Below are positions 1 to 8,589 of a stretch of DNA of 64,000 nt, one piece after another (positions within the stretch are counted from its first letter, which is position 1; each line of letters opens with the position of its first letter). The translations under genes were made by a program, and so were the position numbers. Location: positions 558,001 through 622,000 of the forward strand of contig JAXGLZ010000002.1 of assembly GCA_040768925.1 (NCBI GenBank), in the 5' to 3' direction. The notes beneath the pieces are model-generated. The model was not told the DNA's origin and ran no database searches. It worked only from the letters and a program-made list of their open reading frames with translations. The DNA is from CALNBC01 sp040768925. Its GTDB lineage: Bacteria; Bacillota; Clostridia; Christensenellales; CALWSW01.

Positions 1-1
1 C

Positions 2-433
2 TTCACCGCGGACCTTGCGAACGCGGGCTACGGCCTGGCGGAATTCACCGTTACCGCCGAATCCGGCGGCCGCAAGGACACCGCCGATTTCAGCCTGCTG
101 CGCACGCCGGAGATCGACGCGTATTCCAGAAAAGCCCAGGTGTTCGACTATAAGAACGTGCTCAGAAATCCCAACGATTCCAAGGGCAAGATCTTCCGCC
201 TGGACGCCACCGTTCAAAGCTCCGAAAAGCTTTCCGAATACCATCAGGTTGTGCTCGTTCATGTCGACGGCGACAGCCAAAAGCCCGTGACCCTCGACTA
301 TTTCAGCAATACCGAGCTTTCGGCCGGCAAGAGCTACCGCTTCTTTGCGGACGCCAACGGCAATACCGAAGAAACCGACTCCGCCCCCAAGATGCCCCGC
401 ATGAACGCCTGGTTCGCGGGCAGAAACGGCTGA
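2..433 (+). CDS. C-terminal part of a protein with an OB-fold-like (tRNA_anti-like) domain; 5' end outside window
   Basis: The reading frame is open from the window edge, so the start is missing; 143 residues are visible. The last ~95 residues read like the small OB-fold domain found at the C-terminus of many Firmicutes surface proteins (pattern FDYKNVLRNPxxxKGKIFRLDATVQ, then a strand-rich stretch with VLVHVDGD). The preceding part (LAEFTVTAESGG, DTADFSLL) resembles an Ig-like strand pair. This points to an extracytoplasmic protein, but the signal peptide cannot be seen. A strong terminator follows 20 bases after the stop. The function is not known. Confidence 0.7.
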   Translation, partial: FTADLANAGYGLAEFTVTAESGGRKDTADFSLLRTPEIDAYSRKAQVFDYKNVLRNPNDSKGKIFRLDATVQSSEKLSEYHQVVLVHVDGDSQKPVTLDYFSNTELSAGKSYRFFADANGNTEETDSAPKMPRMNAWFAGRNG

Positions 434-453
434 TCCGCCGAACATCGGACAAC

Positions 454-494
454 AAAACCGCCCGGCATGCCAAACACGGCTGCCGGGCGGTTTT
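454..494 (+). terminator. Rho-independent terminator after the truncated CDS
   Basis: A GC-rich stem (AACCGCCCGGCA paired with TGCCGGGCGGTT) with a ~13-nt loop runs into TTTT. The A-run on the left arm could let it work on the other strand too. Confidence 0.85.
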
Positions 495-509
495 CGGATT
501 GCCGAAGGG

Positions 510-797
510 CCTTATCCCGTGGGGTTTCAGGGGCCGGAGCCCCTGAAGTCCAATCAAAACTGACGGCATGAGCCGGAATCACAGATTCCGGCACCTCATC
601 AAGGATTGATGCCGGCTTCGCCGACGACTGGGACGTCAGTTTTGCCGTACCATTTCGGTCATTATTGGCCGAAATTACCCTGCGCGAAGCGCGCCGGAAT
701 CACAGATTCCGGCACTCCATCAAGGATTGATACCGGCTCCGCCGACGACCTTGAAAACCAGCCGGCGAAGCGGCCCGCAGGCCGCTTTGACGCCCTA
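510..797. repeat. Dispersed intergenic repeat, locus A (two-module copy)
   Basis: This fills the gap between the first CDS and mscL. It contains two copies of a module: the hairpin GCCGGAATCACAGATTCCGGC (stem GCCGGAATC/GATTCCGGC), then CATCAAGGATTGATRCCGGC and CGCCGACGAC, starting near 570 and 690. The same two-module arrangement, in reverse orientation, is found at 61606-61895 with extended similarity. One module is at 19740-19860. No coding potential is apparent. Confidence 0.8.
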
Positions 798-804
798 AAT
801 CCCC

Positions 805-1239
805 TCACTTTTTCAAAAGGTCCCGGATCTCCGTCAGCAGTTCGATCTCTTGGGTGGGTTTTTCCGGCCCGGCGGACCTGCTTTCCTCCGCGCTTTTTTC
901 CTTTTCCCCGATGCGGCGCAGGGAATTGATCCCCTTGACCATCAAAAAGATCACAAAGGCGATCAGCAGAAAGTTGACGATATTCTGGATGAAGGAGCCG
1001 TAAAGGATCGCGGTTTCCGCCTTTTTGCCGGCGGCCGGAGCCAGCACGATCTTCAGGCCGGAAAAATCGTATCCGCCGATCAGCCAGCCGATGAAGGGCA
1101 TCACCACATCGTTCACCAGGGAATTGACGATCGCCGTGAACGCGCTGCCGATGATGACGCCGACCGCGAGGTCAATCACGCTTCCCCTTGAGATGAATTC
1201 CTTGAACTCGGCGGCGATCCCTTTTTTTCTTTTTTTCAA
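805..1239 (-). CDS. mscL: Large-conductance mechanosensitive channel MscL
   Basis: Pentameric stretch-activated pore that releases solutes on hypo-osmotic shock. The 144 residues match the family length. The amphipathic N-terminus and TM1 (EFKEFISRGSVIDLAVGVIIG, residues ~11-32, then AFTAIVNSLVNDVVMP) are nearly canonical, TM2 lies around residues 78-100 (FIQNIVNFLLIAFVIFLMV), and the charged C-terminal helix ends LLTEIRDLLKK. The start is a TTG preceded by GGGGGAG about 9 bases upstream; no in-frame ATG is better placed. A weak promoter (TTATCA, 17 nt, TAAACT) lies just upstream. Single-gene unit on the minus strand. Confidence 0.95.
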   Translation of the reverse strand: MKKRKKGIAAEFKEFISRGSVIDLAVGVIIGSAFTAIVNSLVNDVVMPFIGWLIGGYDFSGLKIVLAPAAGKKAETAILYGSFIQNIVNFLLIAFVIFLMVKGINSLRRIGEKEKSAEESRSAGPEKPTQEIELLTEIRDLLKK

Positions 1240-1278
1240 TTCGGATGCTCTCCCCCTTACACGTTCGTTGACCGCTCC

Positions 1279-1307
1279 AGTTTACCACGGGAGCATCCCG
1301 ATGATAA
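1279..1307 (-). promoter_or_regulatory. Putative sigma-A promoter for mscL
   Basis: Reading the minus strand: TTATCA (1307-1302), 17-nt spacer, TAAACT (1284-1279), about 40 bases before the TTG start. Moderate match only. Confidence 0.4.
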
Positions 1308-1374
1308 GCGCTTTTACAAAAACCGCAAAACCATGCGCGGCGGATCAAATATAGCCCGCGGGCGTTTTACATAT

Positions 1375-1404
1375 TTGACAATTTCTTCCGAAAAAGAATA
1401 TAAT
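1375..1404 (+). promoter_or_regulatory. Strong sigma-A promoter for the MCP-PhnD gene
   Basis: TTGACA (1375-1380), 18-nt spacer, TATAAT (1399-1404): consensus in both boxes. The start codon is ~115 nt from the expected transcription start, leaving a medium-length leader. Confidence 0.85.
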
Positions 1405-1527
1405 CGGCTAAACCGGATATCATCAGCATGAGAAAAAAACAGCTGTGATCTTTCAATTCGGATACGTCTCTGCTCATCTTCTTCAAAAATCCGCGCAAAC
1501 AATACGATCTATCAGGAGGGAATCACT

Positions 1528-3414
1528 TTGAGCAAGCCGCTTAACCCGATTGGTATCCTGTCCTTTGCTGTTTTGACCGTGTTTTCCCAGGCGGCCCTTT
1601 ACTTTTTTCTTGAATTCGGAGCATTGTACCTGATCCTGTCTGTTCTAAGCGTTTTCCTGGCGCTGTTTTTGTCTGTGCAAATCGCGGGATGGAGCGCGAA
1701 AAAAGGCCTTTCGAAAGGGCTCAGTCACGGCATGGATCAGACGGCCAGCGAAACGCTTTTTAACATTTCCGAAACCATGAGCATCGACATCCAGCAGTTG
1801 CTGTGGCTGTCTACGAACAACGTCGACGCCTTTGGAAAGCTCGTCGGCTTCTTCGGCAAAATCCGCAAAACCGGGGAGCAAAACGCCTCGGGCGCCCGCG
1901 AGATCACTGACGCCATGGAGGATTTTGTGGAAAACTTCCACAGGCTGAACGACAGCATTTTCGAGGTCGAGCAGCAGTCCGACAGTTCCCACAAAATGCT
2001 GGCGGAAAACAAAAATACCATCGCCAACATCCAGCATTCCATGCTCGATCTGTCCCAATCCATCAAGGCGACGTCTTTGAGCCACGCAAAGCTCCACGAA
2101 TCCTCCAGGGAGATCAACAAGATCGTCGAATACATCCGCGGCATTTCAAACCAGATCAATCTCTTGTCCCTCAACGCCTCCATCGAAGCCGCCCGGGCCG
2201 GGGAAGCCGGGCGGGGATTTTCCGTCGTCGCCCAGCAGATCAAAAAGCTGTCCGAGGAGACGGGCAGCGCCACGGAGAACATCAAAAAAGTGGTGGACGC
2301 GATTTATGAAAATATGGATGTGACCAACGCCTCCATCGAAAAAATGCTGGAAGAGATCCAGCGCACCGAAGGGATCGCCAAAGAATCTTCCACCGTGGTC
2401 GCCGCCATCGAGCAGACGCTGAACGGCATCAAGACTTCCGTCGAAAGCGTCCGGATCATTTCGCAGAAACAGCTTGCTTCCTCGGACGAGATCAACGAGG
2501 GCGCCCACGCCTTTGCCGCCGCCGTGGAAGAAACCGACGGCATGCTCCACGAGTTGCTGGCGATTGTGCAGAACCAGCAGCGCAAAAACGAAGAGATCAT
2601 CAAATACGGCAACAGGCTGGGGCGTATTTCCGAAGAGTTCCAGGAGACAATCGTCAAGCTGAAGAAGGGTAACGAGATCATATTTGGCGTCAATCCCTTT
2701 ACTTCGCCGGAAAACATCAAAAATATGTATGCCCCGGTGCTGACCAGAGTGTGCGAGGGGATCGGCTGCAAGGCCCGGCTGATCATCGTAAAGAACTACG
2801 AAACCCTGAGCGAGTGGATCAGCAAGGGGAACATCGATATCGGCTGGTTTTCGCCTTTTGCCTATGTCAAAGCCAAGGAAAAGACCAATCTTGTGCCGCT
2901 GGCAACGCCCATCGTCAACGGAAAGGATTCCTACATGGGCTACATCATAACCAGGAAGGACAGCCCGATCAAACGTCTGGGCGACCTGCCGGGCAAAACC
3001 TTCGGATATGTGGATAAAAACAGCGCCTCGGGTTATCTGTTTGCCAACGATATCATGGCGAAAAACAACGTCCAGGCCAAAAGCCTTTCCAAAACGGTGT
3101 TTTTGGGCAGCCACGACAAGGTGATCCGCGCGGTGCTTTCGGGTGAAGTGGACGCGGGCGCGACCTACAGCGAAGCCCTGGATTTTGCCGTCAAGCAGGG
3201 ATTGGCGGCAGACAAACTGGAAATCATCGCCGGCACGGGCCCCATCCCCAAAGACGTCATCGGCGCGAATGACACCATGCCCCAGGCGATGCGCGAAAAG
3301 ATCAAAAAGGCCCTGATCGGCTTCACAAAGCCAGACGGCTTCAGCTCCCCTGTGGACGGTTTTACCGAAAGCAGGGACAGCAATTACGATATCATCCGAA
3401 ATATCGTCGTATAA
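1528..3414 (+). CDS. Chemotaxis-type signalling protein with C-terminal PhnD-like ligand-binding domain
   Basis: A 628-residue fusion. Residues ~8-53 are hydrophobic and could form two closely spaced TM helices with almost no external loop. Residues ~85-370 form a methyl-accepting signalling coiled coil with the near-canonical tip NQINLLSLNASIEAARAGEAGRGF (split here as NQINLLSLNAS and IEAARAGEAGRGF). There is no HAMP domain. From ~385 to the end is a phosphate/phosphonate-type binding domain (FGVNPFTSPENIKNMYAPVL; GNIDIGWFSPFAYVKA; DAGATYSEALDF), typical of PhnD-family periplasmic proteins but here after the signalling domain and with no further TM segment. It therefore probably senses inside the cell, perhaps docking to CheA. 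The start is TTG, 7 nt after AGGAGGG. No che genes are nearby. Fusion seen directly; ligand unknown. Confidence 0.88.
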   Translation: MSKPLNPIGILSFAVLTVFSQAALYFFLEFGALYLILSVLSVFLALFLSVQIAGWSAKKGLSKGLSHGMDQTASETLFNISETMSIDIQQLLWLSTNNVDAFGKLVGFFGKIRKTGEQNASGAREITDAMEDFVENFHRLNDSIFEVEQQSDSSHKMLAENKNTIANIQHSMLDLSQSIKATSLSHAKLHESSREINKIVEYIRGISNQINLLSLNASIEAARAGEAGRGFSVVAQQIKKLSEETGSATENIKKVVDAIYENMDVTNASIEKMLEEIQRTEGIAKESSTVVAAIEQTLNGIKTSVESVRIISQKQLASSDEINEGAHAFAAAVEETDGMLHELLAIVQNQQRKNEEIIKYGNRLGRISEEFQETIVKLKKGNEIIFGVNPFTSPENIKNMYAPVLTRVCEGIGCKARLIIVKNYETLSEWISKGNIDIGWFSPFAYVKAKEKTNLVPLATPIVNGKDSYMGYIITRKDSPIKRLGDLPGKTFGYVDKNSASGYLFANDIMAKNNVQAKSLSKTVFLGSHDKVIRAVLSGEVDAGATYSEALDFAVKQGLAADKLEIIAGTGPIPKDVIGANDTMPQAMREKIKKALIGFTKPDGFSSPVDGFTESRDSNYDIIRNIVV

Positions 3415-3479
3415 ACCCGCGGCTTGCCGCGCTTAAGCCCGCGATTTGAAATTTGTATTTGAAAAAACCCCAAAAACAA

Positions 3480-3522
3480 ACGCGCCGAACACCGGAATAG
3501 AAGGTGTTCGGCGCGCTTCTTT
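3480..3522 (+). terminator. Terminator after the MCP-PhnD gene
   Basis: Long GC-rich stem GCGCGCCGAACACC / GGTGTTCGGCGCGC with a short loop, followed by TTCTTTGCTTT and preceded by an A-rich stretch. Confidence 0.85.
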
Positions 3523-3681
3523 GCTTTGCCGGCCGCGCGTTTTACCGCCAGCGCCCGTCCGCGCCGCCCAAGAAAGGATCGGGCGGGTTCTTTTTATCAG
3601 GCGTTTGCCGGTTCGGGATTTTTCTAAAATTTCTATATTTATACTTAAGAGGATCCGATCAAAAACACTTTTGGGGGAACA

Positions 3682-4482
3682 CTAAAGGCCAAGATCGAGC
3701 ACTTTTGAAATCGTGCAGATCACGCCGTTTTCGTCATTTGTTTTTTCAGTGACGTAATTCGCGGCGGCCTTGACGTCCGGATGGCCGTTCTTCATCGCGT
3801 AAATGTGGTTGCACACGCCCATGAGCGGCATGTCGTTCACATAATCGACGAAGGCCATGGTTTCGTCCGGCGTGACGCCGATCTTCTCCATCAAATGGCG
3901 GAGCGCGGTGCCCTTGTTTTCCCCTTTGGGGGTAATGTCCAGCCAGGTTTCGCCGGAAGGCAGCAGGTCGTATTTGTCCGTCAGGCCGGCAAGGCCCACA
4001 AGACCGTGGGTTTCTACGTCGACCCTGTCTGAACAGGATATCTTGCAAAAGGAATCGGTTTCCACCGCTTCATAAAGATCGTCGACGATGGTGGCGTGGG
4101 GAAAATAGCGGCCGACCAGTTCCAGGAAGCTCTCGTCCCTGTGCTGGATGTAAAAGCCCTTGAGCCCGCAAAGACCGGGATAAAGGCCGCCCAGATCAAA
4201 CGCCATGTCGAGTATCCTTCTGATTTCGGAGCGCTCAAATTCCGCGATCCTGACCAGCTCCTCCCTGTAATAGGTGGCGCAGCCGTTGTCGCAGATGAAG
4301 CCCATTCTGCTTTTATAGTCGCCGAACATGGTCAAAAGCGTCAGATACGACCGGCCGCTGGCCGGAGCAAAGACGATTCCCTTTTCCGAAAGAGCCTCGA
4401 TCAGCGCCGGAAAATTCTTGGGGAGCTTTTTATTGGAATCCAGCAGGGTTCCATCCAAATCTGCAACGATCAACTTAATCAA
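3682..4482 (-). CDS. Cof-type HAD-IIB phosphatase
   Basis: 266-residue sugar-phosphate/nucleotide phosphatase of the Cof subfamily, the usual length. Motif I DLDGTLLDS lies at residues 8-16 with the nucleophilic and acid Asp, motif II is PASGRS, motif III Lys is in GENKGTAL, and motif IV is AFVDYVNDMPLM, where VDYVND replaces the more common GDxxND but keeps both Asp residues. The type IIB cap lies between motifs II and III. The start is TTG (MIKLIV), about 9 nt after GGAGGA; the overlapping ATG upstream is out of frame. Substrate cannot be deduced. Confidence 0.88.
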   Translation of the reverse strand: MIKLIVADLDGTLLDSNKKLPKNFPALIEALSEKGIVFAPASGRSYLTLLTMFGDYKSRMGFICDNGCATYYREELVRIAEFERSEIRRILDMAFDLGGLYPGLCGLKGFYIQHRDESFLELVGRYFPHATIVDDLYEAVETDSFCKISCSDRVDVETHGLVGLAGLTDKYDLLPSGETWLDITPKGENKGTALRHLMEKIGVTPDETMAFVDYVNDMPLMGVCNHIYAMKNGHPDVKAAANYVTEKTNDENGVICTISKVLDLGL

Positions 4483-4547
4483 ATCCCATTCCTCCGATGT
4501 CTTGCTTTGGCTGCGGCAAAATTTTGCAAATTCGCATGTATATACAT

Positions 4548-4575
4548 ATTATCATATGTCTGCGCGTTTTGGCAA
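4548..4575 (-). promoter_or_regulatory. Putative promoter for the HAD phosphatase
   Basis: Minus strand TTGCCA (4575-4570), 16-nt spacer, GATAAT (4553-4548). It overlaps the palindrome ATGTATATACAT (4536-4547), which could be an operator. Confidence 0.45.
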
Positions 4576-4736
4576 CATTTGCGCTCTTTGTTTTCCTTCT
4601 TTTATTCATCCGCGGTTTTTTGGGCTTTTGGCGTTTGTTTCTTTGGAAATGAACGACAATATACAGTCAAATTGCCAGTGTAAATCCCGCGGGATTGAGC
4701 AAATTAAGTCCACCAGCGAAAAGGAGGTGAATGACG

Positions 4737-4931
4737 ATGGCTAACAGAAAGCGCGCGCTTATTCCCGAATCACAGCAGGCATTGGACAGTTTAAAGACCG
4801 AGATCGCTTCCCAGTTGAGCGTCGACTACACGACAACGGACAAGGGAAACCTGACAACCAGACAGAACGGCTCCGTTGGCGGCGAAATGGTACGGCGGAT
4901 GATCGCATTCGCGGAGCAGAGCATCAAATAA
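4737..4931 (+). CDS. Alpha/beta-type small acid-soluble spore protein (SASP)
   Basis: 64-residue DNA-coating protein made in the forespore; it protects spore DNA and feeds outgrowth after germination protease cleavage. Family motifs are clear: ALDSLKTEIASQL, then GNLTTRQNGSVGGEMVRRMIAFAEQ. The canonical GPR cleavage pattern (T/K-E-I/F-A-S/G) is present as TEIAS. I chose the ATG at 4737 rather than 4731 because AAGGAGGTG sits 9 nt upstream of it but only 3 nt from the first ATG. A second SASP follows 93 bases downstream. Expected sigma-G control; no convincing sigma-G promoter could be picked by eye. Confidence 0.93.
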   Translation: MANRKRALIPESQQALDSLKTEIASQLSVDYTTTDKGNLTTRQNGSVGGEMVRRMIAFAEQSIK

Positions 4932-4949
4932 CCCAACCGACCGCAGCTT

Positions 4950-4991
4950 CCCCTGGATGCAGGGGATAAACATAAAAAATTGGCCAATTTT
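4950..4991 (+). promoter_or_regulatory. Small hairpin and palindrome between the two SASP genes
   Basis: The hairpin CCCCTG-GATG-CAGGGG (4950-4965) is followed by an A-rich run and the palindrome AAATTGGCCAATTT (4978-4991). It could be a weak attenuator or a processing or regulator site. The role is inferred. Confidence 0.3.
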
Positions 4992-5024
4992 GACTGAAAC
5001 TTAACAGAACGAAAGGAAACTACC

Positions 5025-5243
5025 ATGTACACCAACAACACGAACAGCTCCTCTAACCAGTATGCCAACACCTCGCCCGAGGCTGTCCAGAACCTCAATA
5101 AGATGAAGTACGAAATTGCGGGTCAACTGGGCGTCAACCTCAAGCAGGGCTACAACGGCGATCTGACCTCCCGCGAGGCCGGTTCTGTCGGCGGCGAGAT
5201 GGTCCGGCGCATGGTCTCCTACGCCTCCGAGAACATGAAGTAA
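5025..5243 (+). CDS. Alpha/beta-type small acid-soluble spore protein (SASP)
   Basis: 72-residue spore DNA-binding protein with a longer Asn/Ser-rich N-terminus (MYTNNTNSSSNQYANTSPEA) than its neighbour. The conserved core is NLNKMKYEIAGQLGV and GDLTSREAGSVGGEMVRRMVSYA; YEIAG matches the germination protease site. ATG start preceded by GAAAGGAAA. With the upstream SASP it forms a tandem pair ending in a terminator, a common arrangement in Clostridia. Confidence 0.94.
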   Translation: MYTNNTNSSSNQYANTSPEAVQNLNKMKYEIAGQLGVNLKQGYNGDLTSREAGSVGGEMVRRMVSYASENMK

Positions 5244-5258
5244 ACAGAACGACTGACT

Positions 5259-5294
5259 GGGCGGCCGCGAAACTTGCGGCCGCCCGATCTTTTT
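5259..5294 (+). terminator. Terminator of the SASP pair
   Basis: Perfect 10-bp stem GGGCGGCCGC / GCGGCCGCCC with a 7-nt loop, then GATCTTTTT. Confidence 0.88.
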
Positions 5295-5771
5295 GCGCCA
5301 AACCGCCCGGGGGCCGGATTATTTTCTGTGGTCATCCTTCTAAAACGCCAGATCGGCAGTATCGTTATCCCTTCCATTCGCGCGGTTTGCTTAATGTCCT
5401 CCCCATTTCCGCCCCTTTTTTTCAAAAAACCTTCCGCCTGAATTTGAGTGCGAACATTATAATGGTATTCGCATTTTTATTTCGTGCGAGACGGACTTTC
5501 AGGGTCATTCGCCATTTGAATGCTCTCTCTTTGCTTTTTTTTGTGCGGTTGTCTGGCCGCGCTTCGATTGCGAAGCAAAAGGAGTTTTTTGCCTTGGTCA
5601 TCGGCGGAAGCCCTCTTTTGCGCCGCCGGTCTTGCCCGCGATTTTCGATATACAAGAAATCAGGGGGGGGCGCCCTCCCGATGCTCCGGTATTTTTTGGC
5701 GGGCCCCCCGGCGCGCAGCGGGGCGCCAAGGGCGCCATTTTGCCAGGGCCCGGGCTGTTTTTTCCGATCGC
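5295..5771. other. Intergenic stretch with no supported gene
   Basis: The left half is AT-richer and the right half very GC-rich, with a G8 run and several GGCGCC/GGGCCC palindromes near 5665-5745. Short open frames exist on both strands but none has a ribosome site or family motif. Confidence 0.6.
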
Positions 5772-6131
5772 TCAGCCTTCGCCCGCGATCATGTATGGAT
5801 GGTTTTCGATCGAAACCTCAAAGGCAAAGACGCCCCAGGGCATGTTCCGTATGGGCGTCGGCGAAAACGCCCCGTGCTTTTCGCGCACGTTTTCCAGCTC
5901 TTTGCGGGGAACCGTCACATAAAACTCCACCCCGCAGGCGATGTGGGCAAGATCGTCTTCCCTGACATACCCTTCGGTCACGCCGAGCAGAACCCGGCTG
6001 CCGAACAGCGAAACCCCCACCAGCGGGTCCCCGCTTTCCGGGGGCTGGGAAAAATCGATGTTCCAGCCCGCGGATTCATACGCCCTGGCGGTTTTGTACG
6101 GATCGGCGCAGGCGATGATCGGCATCAACAT
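5772..6131 (-). CDS. VOC (glyoxalase/bleomycin-resistance-fold) family protein
   Basis: 119 residues with the paired beta-alpha-beta-beta-beta layout of small VOC proteins: PIIACADPYKTARAYESAGW at the start, VEFYVTVPRKELENVREKHG in the middle and PWGVFAFEVSIENHPYMIAGEG at the end. Metal-binding or catalytic residues cannot be assigned with confidence. ATG at 6131 is chosen because GAAAGGAAG is 8 nt upstream; the TTG at 6137 would be only 2 nt away. It lies 39 nt downstream of recG on the same strand and is probably co-transcribed. Confidence 0.7.
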   Translation of the reverse strand: MLMPIIACADPYKTARAYESAGWNIDFSQPPESGDPLVGVSLFGSRVLLGVTEGYVREDDLAHIACGVEFYVTVPRKELENVREKHGAFSPTPIRNMPWGVFAFEVSIENHPYMIAGEG

Positions 6132-6170
6132 GGGCAATTCTTCCTTTCATTATGCGCGCATCTGCTTTGT

Positions 6171-8195
6171 TCAGTTCAGCGCGATGTCTTTCATCCGCTC
6201 GTCAAACAGGGTTCTGACATGATCGACCAGCCCGTCTTTGATCCCGGCCAGCCCTTCGTCCTCCAGCACCCTTTTTGCGATGATTCTGCCCGTTGACAGA
6301 GTTTCCATCCCGTCCGCCAGGCGCAGGGCCGCGAGGTCGTCCGCCCCGCTCTGGGCTGTTCCCAAAAGGGCGCCGGGACCCCGGAGGTTCAGGTCCTTCA
6401 TCGCGATCTCGAACCCGTCCGTCGTTTCGCAAAGGGCGCTCAGCCTTTCGTTCCCCTCGTCCTCCTCGCTTTCCAGGCAAAGATAGCATTCGCCGGGCAG
6501 CGCGCCCCGGCCCACCCTTCCGCGCAGCTGATGGAGCTGGGCAAGGCCGAACCGCCGGGCGTTTTCCACGATCATGACCGTCGCCGCGGGCACGTCCACC
6601 CCGACTTCCACAACGGTGGTGGAGATCAGCACCTTGGTTTGCCCCGCGCGGAAGCGGTCCAGCGCCGCCTGCTTTTTTTCGCCCGCCATCCTGCCGTGGA
6701 GCAGCTCTGCGGGCACGCCCGAAAGGGCGTCTTCGGAAAGCTCCGCAAAAAGCGCTTCCGCGGAGATTCCCCCGTAATCCTCCGAATCCTCCACCAGGGG
6801 GCAGACGACATAGGCCTGCTCGCCGGCCAGGGCTTTTTTCGCCACATAGCGGTACATGTCCCCCCGCTTTTTGTGCGGCACCACCCGGGTTTTCACCGGT
6901 TTTCTGCCCGGGGGCAGGCCGTCGATCACCGAAACGTCCATATCGCCGAAAATCACCAGGGCGAGGGACCGGGGGATCGGCGTGGCGGAAAGCACCAGCA
7001 CGTCCGGCGAATCGGCCTTGTTCGCGATCGCGGCCCGCTGACGGACGCCGAAGCGGTGCTGCTCGTCAGCCACAATCAGCCCGAGGTCGAAGAATTTGAC
7101 CGTTTCCTGGAGCAGGGCCTGGGTGCCGATCACCACGAGGCTCTGGCCGCTTTCGATCCGGGAATAGACCTCCCTTCTTTGCTTTGCCGTCTGGCCGCCG
7201 ATGAGCAGCTCCACGCCAAACCTTCCGAAAAAAAGCTCCGTTGCTTTTTGGTAATGCTGCCGGGCTAAAAGCTCCGTCGGGACCATGATCGCCGCCTGCC
7301 TGCCGTTTTTTGCGGCGATGCATGCGGCAAAAAAGGCCACCGCCGTCTTCCCGCTGCCCACGTCCCCCTGAACCATGCGGTTCATCGCGCCGGGGTTCGC
7401 CATGTCGGCAGCGATGTCCTTCATCGCCCCTAATTGGGCAGGCGTCGGTTCAAAGGGCAGCAGCCCGAGATACTCCGCAAGCGCCCCTTCGGTGCAAAAG
7501 GACCGCCCCGCATCCCTGCGTGCGCCCTTGGCGACGAGCTCCATGGCCATGACGTAATAGACCACTTCCTCGATGGCGAGACGGCGCTTCGCCCGGGCGA
7601 TGGAGGCCATATCCTTGGGGAAATGCACGGCCGTCAAAGCCTCGCAAAGCCCCATCAAACCGTATTCCGCGAGCAGCCTTGGGGGAAGGGGGTCCGAAAC
7701 GGGCATCAGCGCGTCAAACGCCGCGCGGACCGTCCGCCTGATCGCAGCCTGGGTCAGCCCGGCGGTCAGGGGGTAAACGGGAACGATCCCCGGCTGCTTT
7801 TCCCCCGGCGCGACGGCGGGGTTGATCATATTGAGGGTGTTCCCCTTCCGCTCGCACCGGCCGCAGAGGCAGTAAACCTCCCCCTGGACCAGGTTTTTCG
7901 CCATATACGGCTGGTTGTAGAACACGGCGGTCAACTGGCCGGACTCGTCCGCGCACCGGGCCGTCACGACGGAGAGCCCCCGGCGCGGGTAAACCGCCCT
8001 GGGCGCGTTCAAAACGCGCACCCGAAGGGCGCAATCCCCGGTATTCGCTTCGGCGCAGAGGGCCAGCACGGAAAAATCCCGGTATGCCCTGGGGTAAAAC
8101 CCCAGCAGGTCCTCTCCCGTCCTCAATGCGAGCTTTTTCAGCAATCCGGCGCTCTTTGCGCCGATCCCGTGCAGTTCAGCAAGCGGTTTGCCCAT
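6171..8195 (-). CDS. recG: ATP-dependent DNA helicase RecG
   Basis: 674 residues, the family length. It reverses stalled replication forks and processes Holliday junctions. An N-terminal helix-hairpin-helix-like and OB wedge region (MGKPLAELHGIGAKSAGLLKKL, residues 1-180) is followed by two RecA-like lobes: motif I GDVGSGKT near 280, motif II DEQH in VADEQHRFGVRQ, motif III SATPIPRSLAL, and QLRGRVGRG in motif VI. The C-terminal RecG extension is present. ATG start. In B. subtilis recG lies close to the yloU-yloV (asp23-fakA) genes; here it is 9 kb away from them and oriented alike. Confidence 0.97.
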   Translation of the reverse strand: MGKPLAELHGIGAKSAGLLKKLALRTGEDLLGFYPRAYRDFSVLALCAEANTGDCALRVRVLNAPRAVYPRRGLSVVTARCADESGQLTAVFYNQPYMAKNLVQGEVYCLCGRCERKGNTLNMINPAVAPGEKQPGIVPVYPLTAGLTQAAIRRTVRAAFDALMPVSDPLPPRLLAEYGLMGLCEALTAVHFPKDMASIARAKRRLAIEEVVYYVMAMELVAKGARRDAGRSFCTEGALAEYLGLLPFEPTPAQLGAMKDIAADMANPGAMNRMVQGDVGSGKTAVAFFAACIAAKNGRQAAIMVPTELLARQHYQKATELFFGRFGVELLIGGQTAKQRREVYSRIESGQSLVVIGTQALLQETVKFFDLGLIVADEQHRFGVRQRAAIANKADSPDVLVLSATPIPRSLALVIFGDMDVSVIDGLPPGRKPVKTRVVPHKKRGDMYRYVAKKALAGEQAYVVCPLVEDSEDYGGISAEALFAELSEDALSGVPAELLHGRMAGEKKQAALDRFRAGQTKVLISTTVVEVGVDVPAATVMIVENARRFGLAQLHQLRGRVGRGALPGECYLCLESEEDEGNERLSALCETTDGFEIAMKDLNLRGPGALLGTAQSGADDLAALRLADGMETLSTGRIIAKRVLEDEGLAGIKDGLVDHVRTLFDERMKDIALN

Positions 8196-8348
8196 CTCAA
8201 TTCCTTCTATATAAAATCATCATCGCAAATTGCGCCCCGTTTTCCGCGGCCTGCCGAATGCCAAAGCACGGCGGCAAACGGCGGCGCTTTTGAATTTCCC
8301 AGGGTATTGGGGCCTGCCGTACCATTTCGCGTTGACACGCCCTGATTC

Positions 8349-8357
8349 AGTATACCA
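8349..8357 (-). promoter_or_regulatory. Putative extended -10 promoter for recG
   Basis: Minus strand TGGTATACT (TGN plus TATACT). The -35 region is poor. It lies ~155 nt from the recG start. Confidence 0.4.
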
Positions 8358-8589
8358 CACGGCGCAGCTTGTTACACCACATGCGCCCCCCGGGCCCTTT
8401 TGCATCATTCCCTGCCCCGGCTTTCATTCCGCCGGCGCGATTCACAGGAAGCCCGAAGCTTTCCGCCGATCGGTTTTTTTGTATAGTTGCTGGTAAATAC
8501 TCAGAAGAACGCATAAACAACAGCCAAATGTCCCTTTATCGCTGAAATTCCAGGGTGTTTTTGGATTTCGTCTTTTATCTATTCATATC

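Noticed and set aside
8332..8356. TTGACA ... TATACC on the plus strand as an opp promoter
   Set aside because: Spacer is only 13 nt; the TTGACG-17-TATACT at 8590 is far better placed.
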